Below, one piece after another: positions 1-12,444 of a DNA stretch of 64,000 nt; the stretch's first letter is position 1; every line of letters begins with the position of its first letter. The position numbers and the translations under genes are program-made. The notes under the pieces are model-generated. The model had not been told where the DNA came from, ran no database searches, and was given only the letters and a program-made list of their open reading frames with translations. Origin of the DNA: Lumbricus terrestris (lineage: Eukaryota > Annelida > Clitellata > Crassiclitellata > Lumbricidae); contig OX457042.1 in NCBI GenBank assembly GCA_949752735.1, positions 24,530,300 through 24,594,299 of the forward strand, given 5' to 3'.

Positions 1-86
1 AGTAGTGTATGCAGAGTTACTATTTAGTTTTATTTTGACATACTTTTATTTATTAACAGTGCACGAAACCTTCTCGAAAGACTCAC

Positions 87-3000
87 TTGTACACATCAGG
101 AAAAGTTATTTCCACATTCTTAGCCGTGTTTTTGAAAATCTGAAGTGCCAGTTTTGCTGAAAAATGATGAACAATAATTATGGGCCAAATCTATGAGTCT
201 GAAAGGGGCAAAGTAGAACAATAAGGAATTCAATGGACTGCATGTGCATAGGTAACAAGATACTTAAGAAAATCTTAAATGTGTTTAAGAAATAATTATT
301 CAAGATCTTAGATGCAAGCATTCTTATCTGTGTTCCATTTTACCTATATAGATGCAATCACTGTCACCCAGTCTACAACTTTGCCTATAGTGTATTGTTA
401 TCAAAATGCAAAAATCATCAATCGAAGTTCATTTCAAGTTAAAGCCCAGTCACGGAGAATCATAATCAATTGGAAAAGCCTGGATGTAAAGCATGTGCAT
501 GTATTTATACATGAATTATACAACAGTATAATCGTACATAGTTGCATAATGAGGATCCAGTGTACTTACAAACAGCTTCGCATGAAGATTTCACAAAGCA
601 GAGCATAATTTCGTAGACATCGTGTTGCTCAAATGACCCGGCAAACATTTGGGACAACGTCTAAAAACATCATCCAATTTATAGAAAGAATAGAACTGAC
701 TTTTATTTAATATCCATTCTAACACTATCGCAGTCATTAACATTTTCCAAAACTTCAATTCAATTACAATTGAAAATTCATAGATGCATAGATACATTTA
801 ATTTTACAAGAAATTACTGCAATCACAGAAAAACTACCACAGCATGAGCTACTTTACAAATCAAAAGAAGGCTAAAAAGTATAAAAGCTCAAAAAAACAT
901 TTTAAAACACAAGAATATGCTAAATAATAATCTTTAGAAGGTCAAAGTGAAGTTGCAGATGGGACAGTTTTCATCGGTGAAGAGATGAGAGACACAAACT
1001 GAGGTTGAAAAAATTAGTATTTTACTAAGGTTTTTAATTTTTTAACTTTGACTTAGACTAAATAAAGACAAGGATCGCAGATTTTGTGCCTTGTTCCTGG
1101 ACAAAGGCACAGCTTTCACCCTGTCTGTGGACATAGGAAACTCTAACTACACCACTAATATAATCAATGGAATTTCCTTACCTCAAGCAGCTTCAGACCA
1201 GAAATAGCAACCGGAACAAAGTCAGAAACACCGCTGCTTATTTCTCCTTTCACAGAATCAGAAACTTGTTGAGCTAAAGCCAGGATTTCGGCTTTACTGA
1301 TCATGAACGAAGTCAGCTTGTTGAGAAGAATTTCAATTATTGCGGAAGATCTAAATTCAGCATTGGCTAACAGCTTCACCTGTGAAAAAATTAATTAATT
1401 TAATTTAACAGTACAATCGGTAAAAGTATGAGTTCCACACACAGTTGCATAATGGTGACCTGCATGTTCATCAGAACTATATCAAACAGTCTGTTGGATT
1501 ACGATAGTTTTGGAGCCAGGTTCAGAACCCATCAGCAAGTGCTTAGCTTTGAATACAGTAGGGATAATAACTTATTGAAATAGGCATCAATACAATTTAA
1601 ATGGAAAATTCTAATTGTGAAAAATCAAGAAATCAGAGATTGTGTTCTTAGGATATATTCGAACTAGACTTCCAGAACGGATTGCGAGCAGCAATTACAA
1701 TTTCACTTGAAGTGACCATCCATAGATGACATGACCATACAGATTACAGCAAATGTAAAATTATTGCGTTAGCTTACAATAACTAGATTGTATTAAAGTT
1801 TAGATTAGCATTAAGTATAAAAATCAATCACAAGCTATAATTAAGACTAATTCAAAATATCTGTCTTATGTAAATATTAATTAACTATAATTAGTATGTA
1901 ACACACCTTCCAAGCATCAATCTCGGCACAGCTGCTATTTGTGCTTAACAGGAACAGCAGATGCTTGCACAGCGAAGTGTTAGTTTTTATCGTGTGAACA
2001 AATCTTTGAAGCTGTTCAAATGATTTTGGCAATGTTGGTAAACAACCTACAACATAGCAATACAAGAGTGTGAAACATCTTCAACAAAAGGACACAATTA
2101 TTCAGATTTTCCAGAAAAAAATTCTAAAATGACTTAAATTTTAAATGCAGTCTCAATCTGAGCTAGGCTTTCTATACAGGACTCTACCGTTGCTAACTGA
2201 ACTGTGAAGTTACTTCTAGCTGCACCCTTGAAAGATTTATCATAATTTATCAGTCTCCAGAAGTACACAAGACAATTACAATTTGTTTCATTGCACCTCC
2301 AAACCAAAATTTTTAAGTGACTTGACAACAATGTACTTATAAGGTAAGGTAATGCCCAATATCCCAGAGATGAAGGTGGTGCTTAATTCTATCTCTTTCA
2401 CCTTGTGCTAGCAAATTCAAACTCACCAGACATCTGCAGGATTCTTTCATTGATTAGTTTGCTGTTTGCGGCAACATCACCTCTGTTGCAAAGTCCAAGT
2501 ATAGAGATAAAAATCACTCGTAGTCTATGCTGCACTTTCAGGATCTCAAGGAATGACCTACACACAAACGATACAAGTTTTCTATTTATAAGTTTTTCAG
2601 TTAATTAATTCAATATATCGGTATTCATTTTAAAAATTCAAATTCGTCAGCGTTTTCTTCTATTCCATTCATTTTTAAACGCTATTAAATTTTAGCATTC
2701 AAAATGACATCTGGACTGACAATTTAATAGCATTGTTTTGCAACATTTTCAACATCAAAACAAGCAAAGTCATGGGAATCAGCTATTTTATGGGCATTCA
2801 CTGCTGTTCAGTCAAAACAAACTCGATAAGCAGGTAAGGCTGCGGCAGAATGGTTCCAGGCTGTGAACTAAAAGTTGGGGTGTTTCGAAAGAGAGCAGCA
2901 AGACAAAGAAGAAGAGAAATAAAGATTGGTATTGTTGAAGAATATTTTCAGCCTTACTAAGGCTTTGAATAAATGACTTCCACAACAACTGATGCAGAAG

Positions 3001-6000
3001 CAGAATTTGTTAGTTGGTGGACACTCGACATAATTTAGGTTTCAGAAATACCTTACAAACCCATAATTATATGTGCAGCAAAAATCCGGATTATATTTCA
3101 CTACATAAAGGTAGCACCAAACAATGGAGAACACTATACAATGGCGGTGTACTGTTATCAACATTAAATTTGTAAACGCTTCTTTATATCAGATTTTATC
3201 CTTTAGAAAGATAGACTGACTTGAGAGCAAATTCATCGAGGTTATTGTAGAGCATTAGAAGACGTCCCATTCTTTCAGCTGGATTTATCTCACTTGACAA
3301 GACAACAGAGGTCAGCACCTGCTCAACTACAATTCTACGCACAGAAAAACAACATGGCTTAAGCACATATACATGTAGTTTATAAGCCTACACAACATCG
3401 TTTATTTACATTAGACTACCTTTTAAATAATGTCAAAATTGATGCTTACAAGCGTTACATTATATCAAACTCATCTTAACCAGCACAACTTCAGCTAACA
3501 ACATATAGAAAAACTTGTCAGAATTACTGCTAAATCATCTGGTCTGAGTTTCAGCTTATTTAATTGTTTGTACCACGTATGCAGCCACATTACTACAACA
3601 ATCAAAATTCAATGGAAACTCGAGAAACTGTTAAAATGACAATTGTTCAAATAACTTTAGATTATTACCTTTCACTGCTGTCCTGAAGAGTAGCGAATAC
3701 CTGCAGAATTCTGTTTTCAATGCCTATTAGTCGCTCTCTGTGTTCAGTGCATCCCACCTCACTAAGCCCCTTGTAGATGAGAGCCAATCCATTGAGTGCC
3801 ACTCTGCGGACAGATTCCTAAGCAGCAAACAACATATATGAATTTACAAGACCTCATCACAACTGTTACCACAAAGTTCAGTGCAGGTAGGTTGTTCAAG
3901 AAAGAGATCATATTTTAAGGTTGAATCAAGTTTGGCGTATCAGATATTTAGCAATGTAGTGCCTTAAAGAAACCCTTAAAGGCACTGAAGAATGTCTTCA
4001 AATACCTTAAAACATCCTGAAGAGAATCGTAATTGCAATCTCAAAATTTCTAAAGCACCACTCAAAGGCCAAGCGCAGGGCACCAGCTCATTCATGAGCA
4101 AACAGAAAAGAAAAATTGAAACAGATTGGCAAAAATCAACAAGTCCTTGTAGAATACGAGGATGTAGCTGAACAGCTCAGCAATTGTTTCAGCTCTGAAA
4201 GAAATATGGAATGTCCCAGAGCTTGTTTAAACGTACTTCTGGCGGAACAGTTGGGATCTTAAAGTTTGTTTGTATGTGCACTTGTTATAGCGCCCCTTCA
4301 AGCTCTTCTACTCAGAGGCGCTCCCGAATGCAGAGCGGACACTGCATCGGAGTTTCACGCCGAAGCGCTGAGCAATTGTGAGTAAAGGACTTGCCAAAGA
4401 ACCTTTCACGGCGAGGTGGATTCGAACCTCGAACCTTCCGGCTTCAAGGCAACGACACACTACACCACCGCGCCCCACAAAAAAAGTTGAAGGTCATACC
4501 TTTTTGTCGAGTAAACGTTGCTTAACACAGTCAAGGAGGGCATCACTGATGCTGTCTATGGACAACTGTGCGGCTCCTGTAATGGATCGGATGACATCCA
4601 GGCGAAGGTTTTCATTTGAGTCACATGAGCAGGAACACAAATGATCTGCAACAACACGATGATCCTCTAAGATTTTACAAGCATTGGTGGTTCTTGCTTC
4701 TGCCACAGTTAGACCGTTAATTCAAATAAATATTGTGCATCACAATAAAATAAAAAAATTTAAAACTGCTTTTCTACAGGCTAATTATGGGTAACAACAT
4801 TATTTGATTTAATTCAACCAACTCTTTTCGACCTTGCAGGTGAAAAGTAGAAATGTAATTGTCAACTCGCATTGACTAATATGCATCGAAGCAAAAAAAA
4901 CATTCAGCCAACACCTTTCTTCTATACAAATTTTATGGCCGTTTAATGTTCAACCATACCTCAACATAAATTCGGTATCTATACCACCATTTCAGAACTT
5001 AAGAAAAACTCAAAGTAAAAATTAAGTCCACAATAAAAAAAATATGTAAGTGCAACAAAAATTGAAGAGACATTCAAGAAAGTGAATAGATGGATGGATG
5101 GATTGGTACATACTACATAGGTTGGCTTCTCAGTCCATTAATTCATTATGATTGTTTAAAACAAATGTATCGTTAGACAAAGTATTACCAAGAACACAGC
5201 GGCCATCAACTTTGTCCATGACCAACTCTGGATGAAATGCAATCAGTCCTCGTGAAGTTTGAAGGCACGATCGACGTACAGAGACGCTTACGTCATTGAA
5301 CCTAAATGAAAATGGGTATATGGGTGCAAAGTTTATTCCAAAAATCAGCAAACGTTTTCATGACCCCATGCAGTTTCAATATGTAAGTGCGAATGTTCAC
5401 TAAAACATGCACAAAACCATATATTTGGTAATAAATTATATTATGTTTGGTTTCAGACATGCAGCGCACTGCTTTAAATTTTCTACTTCTAGGTGATCCA
5501 CACAATGAGCAATTGACTTCATTTCAGAAGAGCCATCCGTTAAACTAGCCTCAAGAGGTATCCCATGTTTATAACTGGTGACCCATGCTTAGCTTCACAG
5601 TGAAGCTTTAGAACATGAAGTTTATGATTATGATCATGAAAATTTGTTCGTCACTTCATTTTCGTCTCAACAAACGGAACATATAGCCATTCTTTTATCC
5701 TTTACCTTCATCTTCTCAGCCAACAGTGCGCAGTTAAGGTACATTGCTCCTGCTCCTTTTCTACATAGGTGCACAAAAGGAGCAGCAGCATGCAACATTT
5801 TTTTAAACTGAAAAGGATCTGAATATCCTACCCTATGGCCGATAGTCCAACTTGTTAACCACTAGCTAGATTATTGACTTATTAATCTAAGATCATGTTA
5901 AATATTTATATAAAATAACTTCAAATGCATTTAAACAATAATCAAAGCTACAATCGTCAATGTTATAAGTGTACATTGAACAAGCTTACCGATGAACAAA

Positions 6001-9000
6001 GGAAGTCCAGAGATGCTTCTGTTGTTGAGCCAGAACAAAATGTGAGTTTGCAAACATCTTTCCCAGAAATCGTGTCGCAAGTATCCTATCTGTTTCAACA
6101 GGACTCTGTGAAGACAATTCAAAAGAAATTACTATGAAGATTATCTCGTGAGAACATTTGCAATTCTTAAAATATTCAACTATACCCAACAACTGAGGTT
6201 AAAAGTAGTATTCAATTTATGATACATTCCATAATAGCCATTATCTCCATGCCGTGAATAACGACCTCCATGCCAAAAATTCACTGAATCATCATGCCAT
6301 TATATCCAAATGCACTATATCTAATGCATTTTATAACGTATTAAATGCCTTTAACAACTGACTGCATACTGATTACTGAATGCACTGCACAAAGGCACCT
6401 TAATTACAATAAAGTGACTTTTAAGAGAACTAGTCTTGAAGTTGTGCAATAAGAATCTGCAATTTTGATTAGGAAAAGTCAATAAAGACAGAAATTAGTA
6501 CATAAGCATAAAATGTGTTCAGAATTACGATCAAGAGTCTGTCAAAACTTGTTTACCTGAAGTTTCAGCTGAATCTGTGGATAGACAGGGAACAACAAGG
6601 ATGGACTAAATGAATCCAGTTCTTCCAGGAGACCATACAAATCACCAGCAGATGGTTGTACGCAGTCAGACGGATTATTTGCATTGAAGGCAGCACTGAA
6701 GAACTGAAAATTGGTTAACACAATGATAACTTAATATTAGCATTTACACTGATATTAGCTTGTTTAAATTTCAATTAAATAAAAAACAAAGACTCTCCAA
6801 ACATTCAATTTAATAGCTTACTTAAATCTGATCACGCATCTGATGAGAAAGTGGAAAGTCTGAAGCCCGAAGTTTCCCAGAAATAGAAAAGTACCTTTCG
6901 CTAACCTTGAGAAGCACTGAAGCAGCTATTGGAATTAAGTATTACGAATCACATATATTTCGCTATGGCATTTAATGTCAGGCGAAATTCAAGTATTCTA
7001 TTGTTCTTGCTTATACAACTGGCAGCAAACAGACAGTACACTCATTTATACAAAGTTCACTAGCATAAACAGTGGAGCAGATATTTTCAAACAGCTCTCT
7101 GCCTCAAAATTTAACTTTCAGTCTAACAGTCCAGTATGCTAGCTACTGAGCTAGTAAGAACCCACAAAAGTTCCTAAATATAAAGGAAAAGCAATACTTT
7201 GACCAGCACATTATTTAGTCAGACCATTCAAATATTAACACTGTTCAAGTTTAAATGTTATAGGAGAGATTACCTTCCATATAGGCTGCTCCAGAGCGAT
7301 GGAAGTCCGGAGGATAAGACTTCTAGCAAGATCATATGCAGCCTTCTTTTCACTCTGAGTACAGAAACACGCCAATGAAACAACAAGAGGTGTTGAAGTT
7401 CATTGACCATAGAAGTGCCCTAAGAAAGTCATGTTCATGTAAGTGGAAAAGTCACAGCGGGCAGGCTTTGTACATATGTAGAACCCAAAAATGCAATCTT
7501 ATCAACAATGTAGAACAGCGGTTCCCAAACCGCGGCTCGTGGGCCAAAAGTAGCCTGCCAGGCCTAAAAAATGGCCTTCATCTCTCAAAGAATTAACAGA
7601 AATATATGAAAAGTTGACAATTTGGACAGAATGGAACACATAATTATTTTCTATTGCAAATTATTTTATTTTGACGTCTATAAATAACACGAAACATTCT
7701 ATTCTGAATAAATTATCACAATTTTATAAGCTTTTAGTTAATTAAATTTTAGCCTTGTGGCCCCCTAATGTCCTTCAACTAAGAAAAAGTGGCCATAAAG
7801 TAAAAAAAAAGGTTGGGAACCACGGATGTAGAAGTAAACCAGTACCTTCCGAGGCAGCTATGGGTATGAAGTGTTGGAAACTTCATTTTCTTAGCTTCAG
7901 TTTATACGGACGAGTGGCAAACTCTTCTCCCTCGCTGCTGCAGCTTCCCAAAAACAATGTAGGTTTAGCGTACTTATTATAGCCGAGTTGGAAATTCTAT
8001 TACTGTACCTTGATTGGGTCCAGTAAGCACGGCAGAATGACCTTCAATACATCCTGAGCAATGGTCGGAGCCCCGTTCAAAAGTGGAGTCAGAATATCCA
8101 GAAGAAAAACTGACAGACACGGTGGATGGTCATTCCTTTCACGTACAAAAAACAATCAACAGAAACAATTTTTTGAGAGAATTCAAATAAAATGCTAGCA
8201 ACAGGAAGACATAAAAAAATAAAGGCAACAATCAATGTACTTGTTGTTAGAATCTGCATAGAAACTACTCAGAAGTATGGTTACAAGGTTAAAGGATCAT
8301 TTGGCCAAGGTGCAAACAAAATCACATCTATGAATTGACATCATCTCAACTGGCATAGATACCCAAATGGATGGGGTATAAGCTTGCACCTTGTACTAAA
8401 ATGGTTACCCATTCAAATATTACCTGAGCTCATAAAGCAAACTGTATTATTCTTGCAAGCATCATAAAAATTCCTCATAACATGTCTTACATGACTACAG
8501 ATACAGATACGACTGGAATATTCAGCAGTAGTTGTAGTTTCTGTTCACTGGCCTTGTGCAAAGCAGGTGCTTAGCATCACCCTCCTCATCCTGGTTTGGG
8601 ACTGGCATCACTCATTATAATTATAACTGTACCTGAAAATCAGTGTTGCAATGTTTGTGTCCTTTCCATTGCCTTGCTCTAGTTTTACTGATTGAGGCAT
8701 ACATGTAACAAATGAATTGCAAGGAAGGTCTTCCAGGTTAGACTAATACCTGATAACTGCAAAGAAGCACTTGAATATAGCTCTCAGAACATCTTGACAC
8801 TCGTTAAGATCCAAGCTTATGCAGAAGACTTTTGTTCTTGCAAGGTTCTGTTTAAGAAAAATGTCACAACCAATCAGTGAGGTTAGAAAATTGCACATTT
8901 AGTCAACATCATGAATTTATATAGTGCCTCATAAAGAACAAAAAAGATTAAGAAAGCTAAACAAAGCTAGGACTGAACAGAAAAGGGAAATTTATTACAA

Positions 9001-10889
9001 GTAGAGAAAGAGTATGTAGCTATAAATTATCAAAACAAACAATGGAAGTTGAGTTAAGTTTAAATCTGAAACCGATAAGATGCAAAGCAGTGTCTTAGGT
9101 GCACAAAAATCTAGTGCTTAGTATGCTGGACTGTAAATGATAAGGAAAATCATTGAGAAACAAACCTTCAGCAAATGCAAGTAACGTTTGAAAAAACACG
9201 ACTTTCTATCACCCAATCCATGTAGCAGATTGGTAAAGAAAACAAATATCCTCTACAAAGTTAAGTCAAAAATCTTTTATCTATCAGTTCACAGAAATAA
9301 TATTCATGAAGAAAACAAACAATTCTGCAAAATTTTACTTTAATAAGGCACCGTTTTAGAAAACCTTCTTCTACACATTATCAAAGCAGCACTTGATCCT
9401 TTGGAATAAAAAAACACAATTAAATCTTTAAAATCAAAATTCAATAGATGACGTGCTAATCTATAAATTAATTCAAAATGCTATATATTAATGGTACCAT
9501 GGCACTTTATGTAAGATCTATGCCTTTTCTCATGGATCGTTTATAAAGCATTTTGTCTCCATATTAGCTCAGCATGTATCTACAATCTTACAGGCATACT
9601 CAACAGTGAGTCATTCATATTATAACAATTAAAATAAACAATGACATCACCTTAAGCTGGTGAGTTGTGTATGGGCACTCAGGAGCAAGGCTCCGAAAGA
9701 TATCTGTAATACAGGAAGCTGCTAGCACTTGGATCTCTAAGCAGCTGTGCGTGATGTAGAAATCAGAAGCTAAAAGTTCTGCCAAAGGTTTCAAATCACA
9801 AGCTTCATCTTGAACATCATAGGTTTCCAAAGTTTGTGCAAGAACCTGAATATCAATATAACATATAACAATTACTAAATTAAAATTATTATAACAATAT
9901 TTTAACCTTATTTAGTGCTATGCTAAAGTTGTGAGATATATACATATGTGCTATATATTCTATTCTATTTACAGACTTACACAGCAACTCCCACAGTACA
10001 AACTAATCAGAGTTGCCTCCACAGAGAAGAACCACAGAGGGAGGTTTGCAGTTCAAATCCACCTCAAGCCGGCTTGTAGGGACCTTGAGCAATTGCTCAT
10101 GCACTTCAGCGTGAAACTCCGATTCAGTGTCTGCGCTAGATAGGCGGGAGCGCTTCGGAGTAGGTATCTTGAAGGGGTGCTTTAACAAGTGCACATACAT
10201 ACATACATACATAAGATCTCAGCACAAGTTGTAGCAAGAAGGTAATTCATCTGTGTTGTACATACACACATAGTTACATACATATATACACATAAATACA
10301 AACATAACAATGAGCATGCCTAAATGCATCTATAGATACATACAATATTTTACTGCATGCGAGTGTTCACTGTACAGCAGAAAAACAAGTTCAAAAGAAC
10401 TGTGCAACAGAATCACTAAATTGGATGCATCAATGGCAAATTCAGAAATATACGGGTAGGGCTGTAGATGCGGGCTTAGATTAAAATCTTACCAAACTTT
10501 ACCTGATGATAGAGCCTACCTAACTAGGACCAAATGTCAAATAACCACATAAATTAAACCAGCTTTTGATAAATTGTTTGCTGAAAACTCAATTATGAAC
10601 GATAAGTTTAAAATAGCACAATAAAACACTATTTGATTAGAAATTGTTATTAAGGCATTTTATTTAGAGGTCCATGTTTGAGTAACTAACTAAATTAGAT
10701 AACCTTAAAGTGGCGATTGGAAAACTGTTTAAAGAAACTATTGTTGCAAATATAAAGCAATCAAGCATCGACAATCAATCGACTACTATACTCGGCATTA
10801 CTCGCCTTCAATCTTTTCACAAGTTCACTGATATTCAGTTGACAGTCAATCTTTTGACATCCAGAAGGGTAACCATCTGTTGATATCAT
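87..10889 (-). CDS. PDS5: PDS5 cohesin-associated HEAT-repeat protein, 5' part (17 exons, continues off left edge)
   Basis: PDS5 binds the cohesin ring in the nucleus and controls its loading, release and acetylation-dependent sister-chromatid cohesion (family knowledge). Coding exons in order: 10806-10889, 9651-9845, 9166-9252, 8750-8847, 8009-8135, 7274-7354, 6557-6703, 5990-6105, 5189-5301, 4500-4645, 3669-3817, 3221-3334, 2427-2557, 1907-2046, 1182-1379, 570-660, 87-156. Phases chain without a break and encode about 695 residues, roughly the N-terminal half of a usual 1300-1450 residue PDS5. Diagnostic stretches: DIFRSLAPECPYT (about residues 76-88, the family APExPYT motif), SCLQTSRGLIAFHPEL, ESVRRVALNGLALIYKG and LALQIFKNT. 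Identity to vertebrate PDS5 looks modest but collinear. Intron 1 uses a GC donor; the others are GT-AG. The remaining HEAT repeats and the basic C-terminal tail lie outside the window. No second copy was seen, so A/B paralogy cannot be assigned. Confidence 0.9.
4265..4485 (-). mobile_element. tRNA-derived SINE, family A, copy 1
   Basis: Read on the minus strand, it starts with a tRNA-like head with an A-box-like TGGTGTAGTG and a perfect B box GGTTCGAATCC (4418-4428 as complement). A body and a 3' end follow, with GGGAGCGCCTCTGAGTAG, CTTGAAGGGGCGCTATA and then ACAAGTGCACATAC. It lies in PDS5 intron 10, its head only about 15-20 bp inside the 5' splice site of exon 10. The 3' tail is shared with the LINE copies at 19,062 and 48,526. 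Confidence 0.75.
7516..7825. mobile_element. hAT-type MITE, CAGNGGTTCCCAA family, copy 1
   Basis: The 310-bp element begins CAGCGGTTCCCAAAC and ends in the inverted form GGTTGGGAACCACGG. It is flanked by a perfect 8-bp target duplication, ATGTAGAA, at 7508-7515 and 7826-7833. It has no coding capacity and sits in PDS5 intron 5. Eight-bp duplications and CAGNG termini are typical of the hAT superfamily. Copies 2 and 3 are at 14,438 and 57,912. Confidence 0.85.
8560..8610 (+). repeat. dispersed repeat family C, fragment
   Basis: Decayed match to the CCCTCCTCCTTTATCCAGGC / TTGGGACTGGCA core of the family found intact at 16,368 and 41,067. In PDS5 intron 4. Confidence 0.35.
10010..10213 (+). mobile_element. 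tRNA-derived SINE, family A, copy 2
   Basis: Same family as 4265-4485 but on the plus strand. A degraded B box (AGTTCAAATCC) near 10,048 is followed by the conserved body, then GAAGGGGTGCTTTAACAAG and a 3' (CATA)n microsatellite at 10,194-10,213. This shows that the natural 3' end of the SINE is a short tandem tail. In PDS5 intron 1. Confidence 0.7.
10806..10889 (-). CDS. PDS5: PDS5 exon 1 with proposed start codon
   Basis: The proposed start is the ATG at 10889. The same frame contains a TGA about 23 codons upstream and no other ATG after it, so this is the first usable start unless a further 5' coding exon exists. The 28 residues begin MISTDGYPSGC and end ISELVKRLK, which lines up with the YPPG...EEMVRRLK start of vertebrate PDS5. 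The exon ends AAG followed by gcgagt, a GC donor; joining to the acceptor at 9846 continues RLK-VLAQTLE in phase 0. The nearest GT (gtaatg, 4 bases further) would break frame, which supports the GC reading. Confidence 0.75.
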
Positions 10890-11012
10890 GGTTTCTGTGT
10901 CACCATACAAAGATTTAACAGCTGTAAATTTTAAAGAACATTCGTGTGGAGTGACTCAAAATCCACAAAGCATAGGGAAACTGAAGCATTAATTTGAGTT
11001 AACTCAATCGAA

Positions 11013-11174
11013 TTAATTATTAAGCCTGCGAGATAATCTTTCTTCCAGGCGTTCCAACTTCGACAACATGGCAGTGCATAAGGTCCGCTCAAAATTGCGA
11101 CGGAGCAAGTTCGGAGTATACTCGGAAAAGTCGTGTAAAGCCAGGTGCGTTAACTTATCCGGTAGTCCACATTG
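11013..11174 (-). other. unassigned 53-codon open frame with an acceptor-like 5' edge
   Basis: On the minus strand an AG acceptor context (gttatgtag) is followed by an open frame of 53 codons ending in TAA at 11,013. Its end is rich in Leu, Arg and Glu (LERLEERLSRRLNN). It does not join in frame to PDS5 exon 1 through any GT donor I can see. The opposite strand is also open from an ATG at 11,068 (MAVHKVRSKLRR...) up to a GTGCGT donor near 11,145. Only one reading, or neither, can be real. I do not recognise either peptide. It could be a terminal exon of an unplaced minus-strand gene, a first exon of a plus-strand transcript, or chance. Confidence 0.2.
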
Positions 11175-11689
11175 CTACATAACATAACTACTTAATTGGT
11201 TATTTGGCATAACTTTCACCAACTTCACTGCGAATGACCCCACATTAAATAAGTCAGCAAAACATATTGTCGTCGCACATCTTTATAATTCGCATTTTCA
11301 TTTGATTCCGTTCTATCGCGCTAATTGTCTTAGTCAAGTAGCGTCATAAACTAAGTCTAAAAATAAAATTGCTGCATTCTAAGTGCTGTGTGCGTTTTTT
11401 ACGGATGTTTTGTTCACTGCGCTCGTAGGCGTTTCACTCGGTGTGTGCGACAATGTTCCTCACGCATCATAAGGAATGCTCGGAGCATACACTGTTACAA
11501 CTTCGAATAGGACCTAATCATTGCGGGCTAAGAGATTGCGGGTCTTTCACGAGCAGACGATTATCCAATGATCCAATCGGTCGTGTTTTTTCGACAAATA
11601 TAATAAAATGGAATGCTAAATAATCGTAAACGTGAAGGATCAATTAAGTTGCTCCCTTTCCACTTGCATCCTTCGTCGTTCGTTCTGTT

Positions 11690-11870
11690 TTACTCTGACC
11701 CAGTGAGCTACATCGGTAAGAGCGCTGGCCGCGCATAGGTACGCGATTCTGAAAGAGAGCGTGCAGGCCGCGGTTCGCTTCCCGAAGGTCAAGGATTCAA
11801 AATCTCGGGCTAGCACGGTTCGTCCACGGGGACCTAAATGGCTTGGCGTCCTGAAAATAGACATTCTACA
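11690..11870 (+). mobile_element. tRNA-derived SINE, family B, diverged copy
   Basis: A tRNA-like stretch (GTGAGCTACATCGGTAAGAG, then a B-box-like GGTTCGCTTCC) is followed by ATCTCGGGCTAGCACG, which also occurs downstream of the head in the better copy at 23,781-24,090. It looks like a SINE in the divergent promoter interval rather than a functional tRNA, because no acceptor stem closes. Confidence 0.5.
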
Positions 11871-11997
11871 CAATGAGCTTCACTAAAACCAATCATGTTG
11901 GCAGCTAGAAAAAGTCAAAATGTCACAAGACGTGAATTAAAAAATCGCGAATTTGCCACCGGCATTTGTATACAGACTAATGAAGGTCATCAGAAAT

Positions 11998-12160
11998 CAG
12001 TGGCGTAGCCAGGAATTTTTCATGGGGGGGTTTTATGGCCGGAAACCCTGTTTTTTGCTATTTTTTCTTACTTAAATGGAAAAATAACCTTAAAAAATCT
12101 TTTTTTCGGAGCCAACGGGGGGGTTTTAACCCCCGAAACCCCCCCTTGCCTACGCCACTG
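11998..12160. mobile_element. hAT-type MITE, CAGTGGCGTAGCC family, copy 1
   Basis: A 163-bp element with inverted ends CAGTGGCGTAGCCAGG and CTTGCCTACGCCACTG. Internal G/C homopolymer runs pair with each other (GGGGGGG against CCCCCCC). Flanks TCAGAAAT (11,990-11,997) and TCAGAAGT (12,161-12,168) match at 7 of 8 positions, consistent with an old 8-bp target duplication. About 170 bp upstream of the TRAP1 start codon, so it may fall in its promoter or 5'UTR. Confidence 0.75.
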
Positions 12161-12329
12161 TCAGAAGTAGACAGATGACATCAGTAAAATATTTTTTCGC
12201 GAGTTCTGTCTAGCTTTTCTAACCTTTTTTTGTCCCGGAGCTGACCTTTTTAAAATTCAGAGTGACATCCCTGATTCGATCCATAGACATGTTACATTTA
12301 ATGTTATTATGTCTATGGTTCGATCTGAC

Positions 12330-12444
12330 ATGCTACTAAAAATGGCGATGCTTGCTTCAGCTGGACGTTTGATGCGATCCGTTTTGGTCAACTGCCGACA
12401 CATTAAGACGCCGGCTATTCGAGATCGACACGTTTTTCTAAGAG
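12330..12444 (+). CDS. TRAP1: TRAP1 exon 1: mitochondrial targeting presequence
   Basis: Three in-frame ATGs occur at 12330, 12342 and 12348; the first is used here, but any could initiate. The encoded segment ([18 protein letters not shown]...) is rich in Arg, Leu, Ser and Ala with no acidic residue in the first 28 positions, as expected for an amphipathic matrix-targeting helix. Exon 2 adds a weakly conserved stretch before the chaperone fold starts in exon 3 ([17 protein letters not shown]). The exact cleavage site cannot be read off. Confidence 0.8.

Larger units (their letters stand above)
10890..12329. promoter_or_regulatory. divergent intergenic region between PDS5 and TRAP1
   Basis: About 1.4 kb separates the two proposed start codons, which point away from each other, so both promoters and 5'UTRs should lie here. 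I see no confident TATA box or initiator. The interval holds a tRNA-like SINE (11,690-11,870), a small hAT-type MITE (11,998-12,160) and a short open frame at 11,013-11,174. Placement as a shared promoter region is inferred from gene order only. Confidence 0.45.

Noticed and set aside
2134..2331. Minus-strand open frame with a PDS5-like look between exons 13 and 14
   Set aside because: It cannot be joined in frame on its 3' side, and exon 13 (2427-2557) joins directly to exon 14 (1907-2046) giving a gap-free match to the family; it is intron.
4380..4485. tRNA gene suggested by a perfect B box
   Set aside because: No acceptor or anticodon stem closes, and the sequence continues into the SINE body found in four other places.
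5185..5250. GC donor for PDS5 exon 9 at GTTGATG|gc
   Set aside because: A regular GTAATA donor a few codons downstream (exon end 5189) keeps the required phase, so the GC reading is unnecessary.
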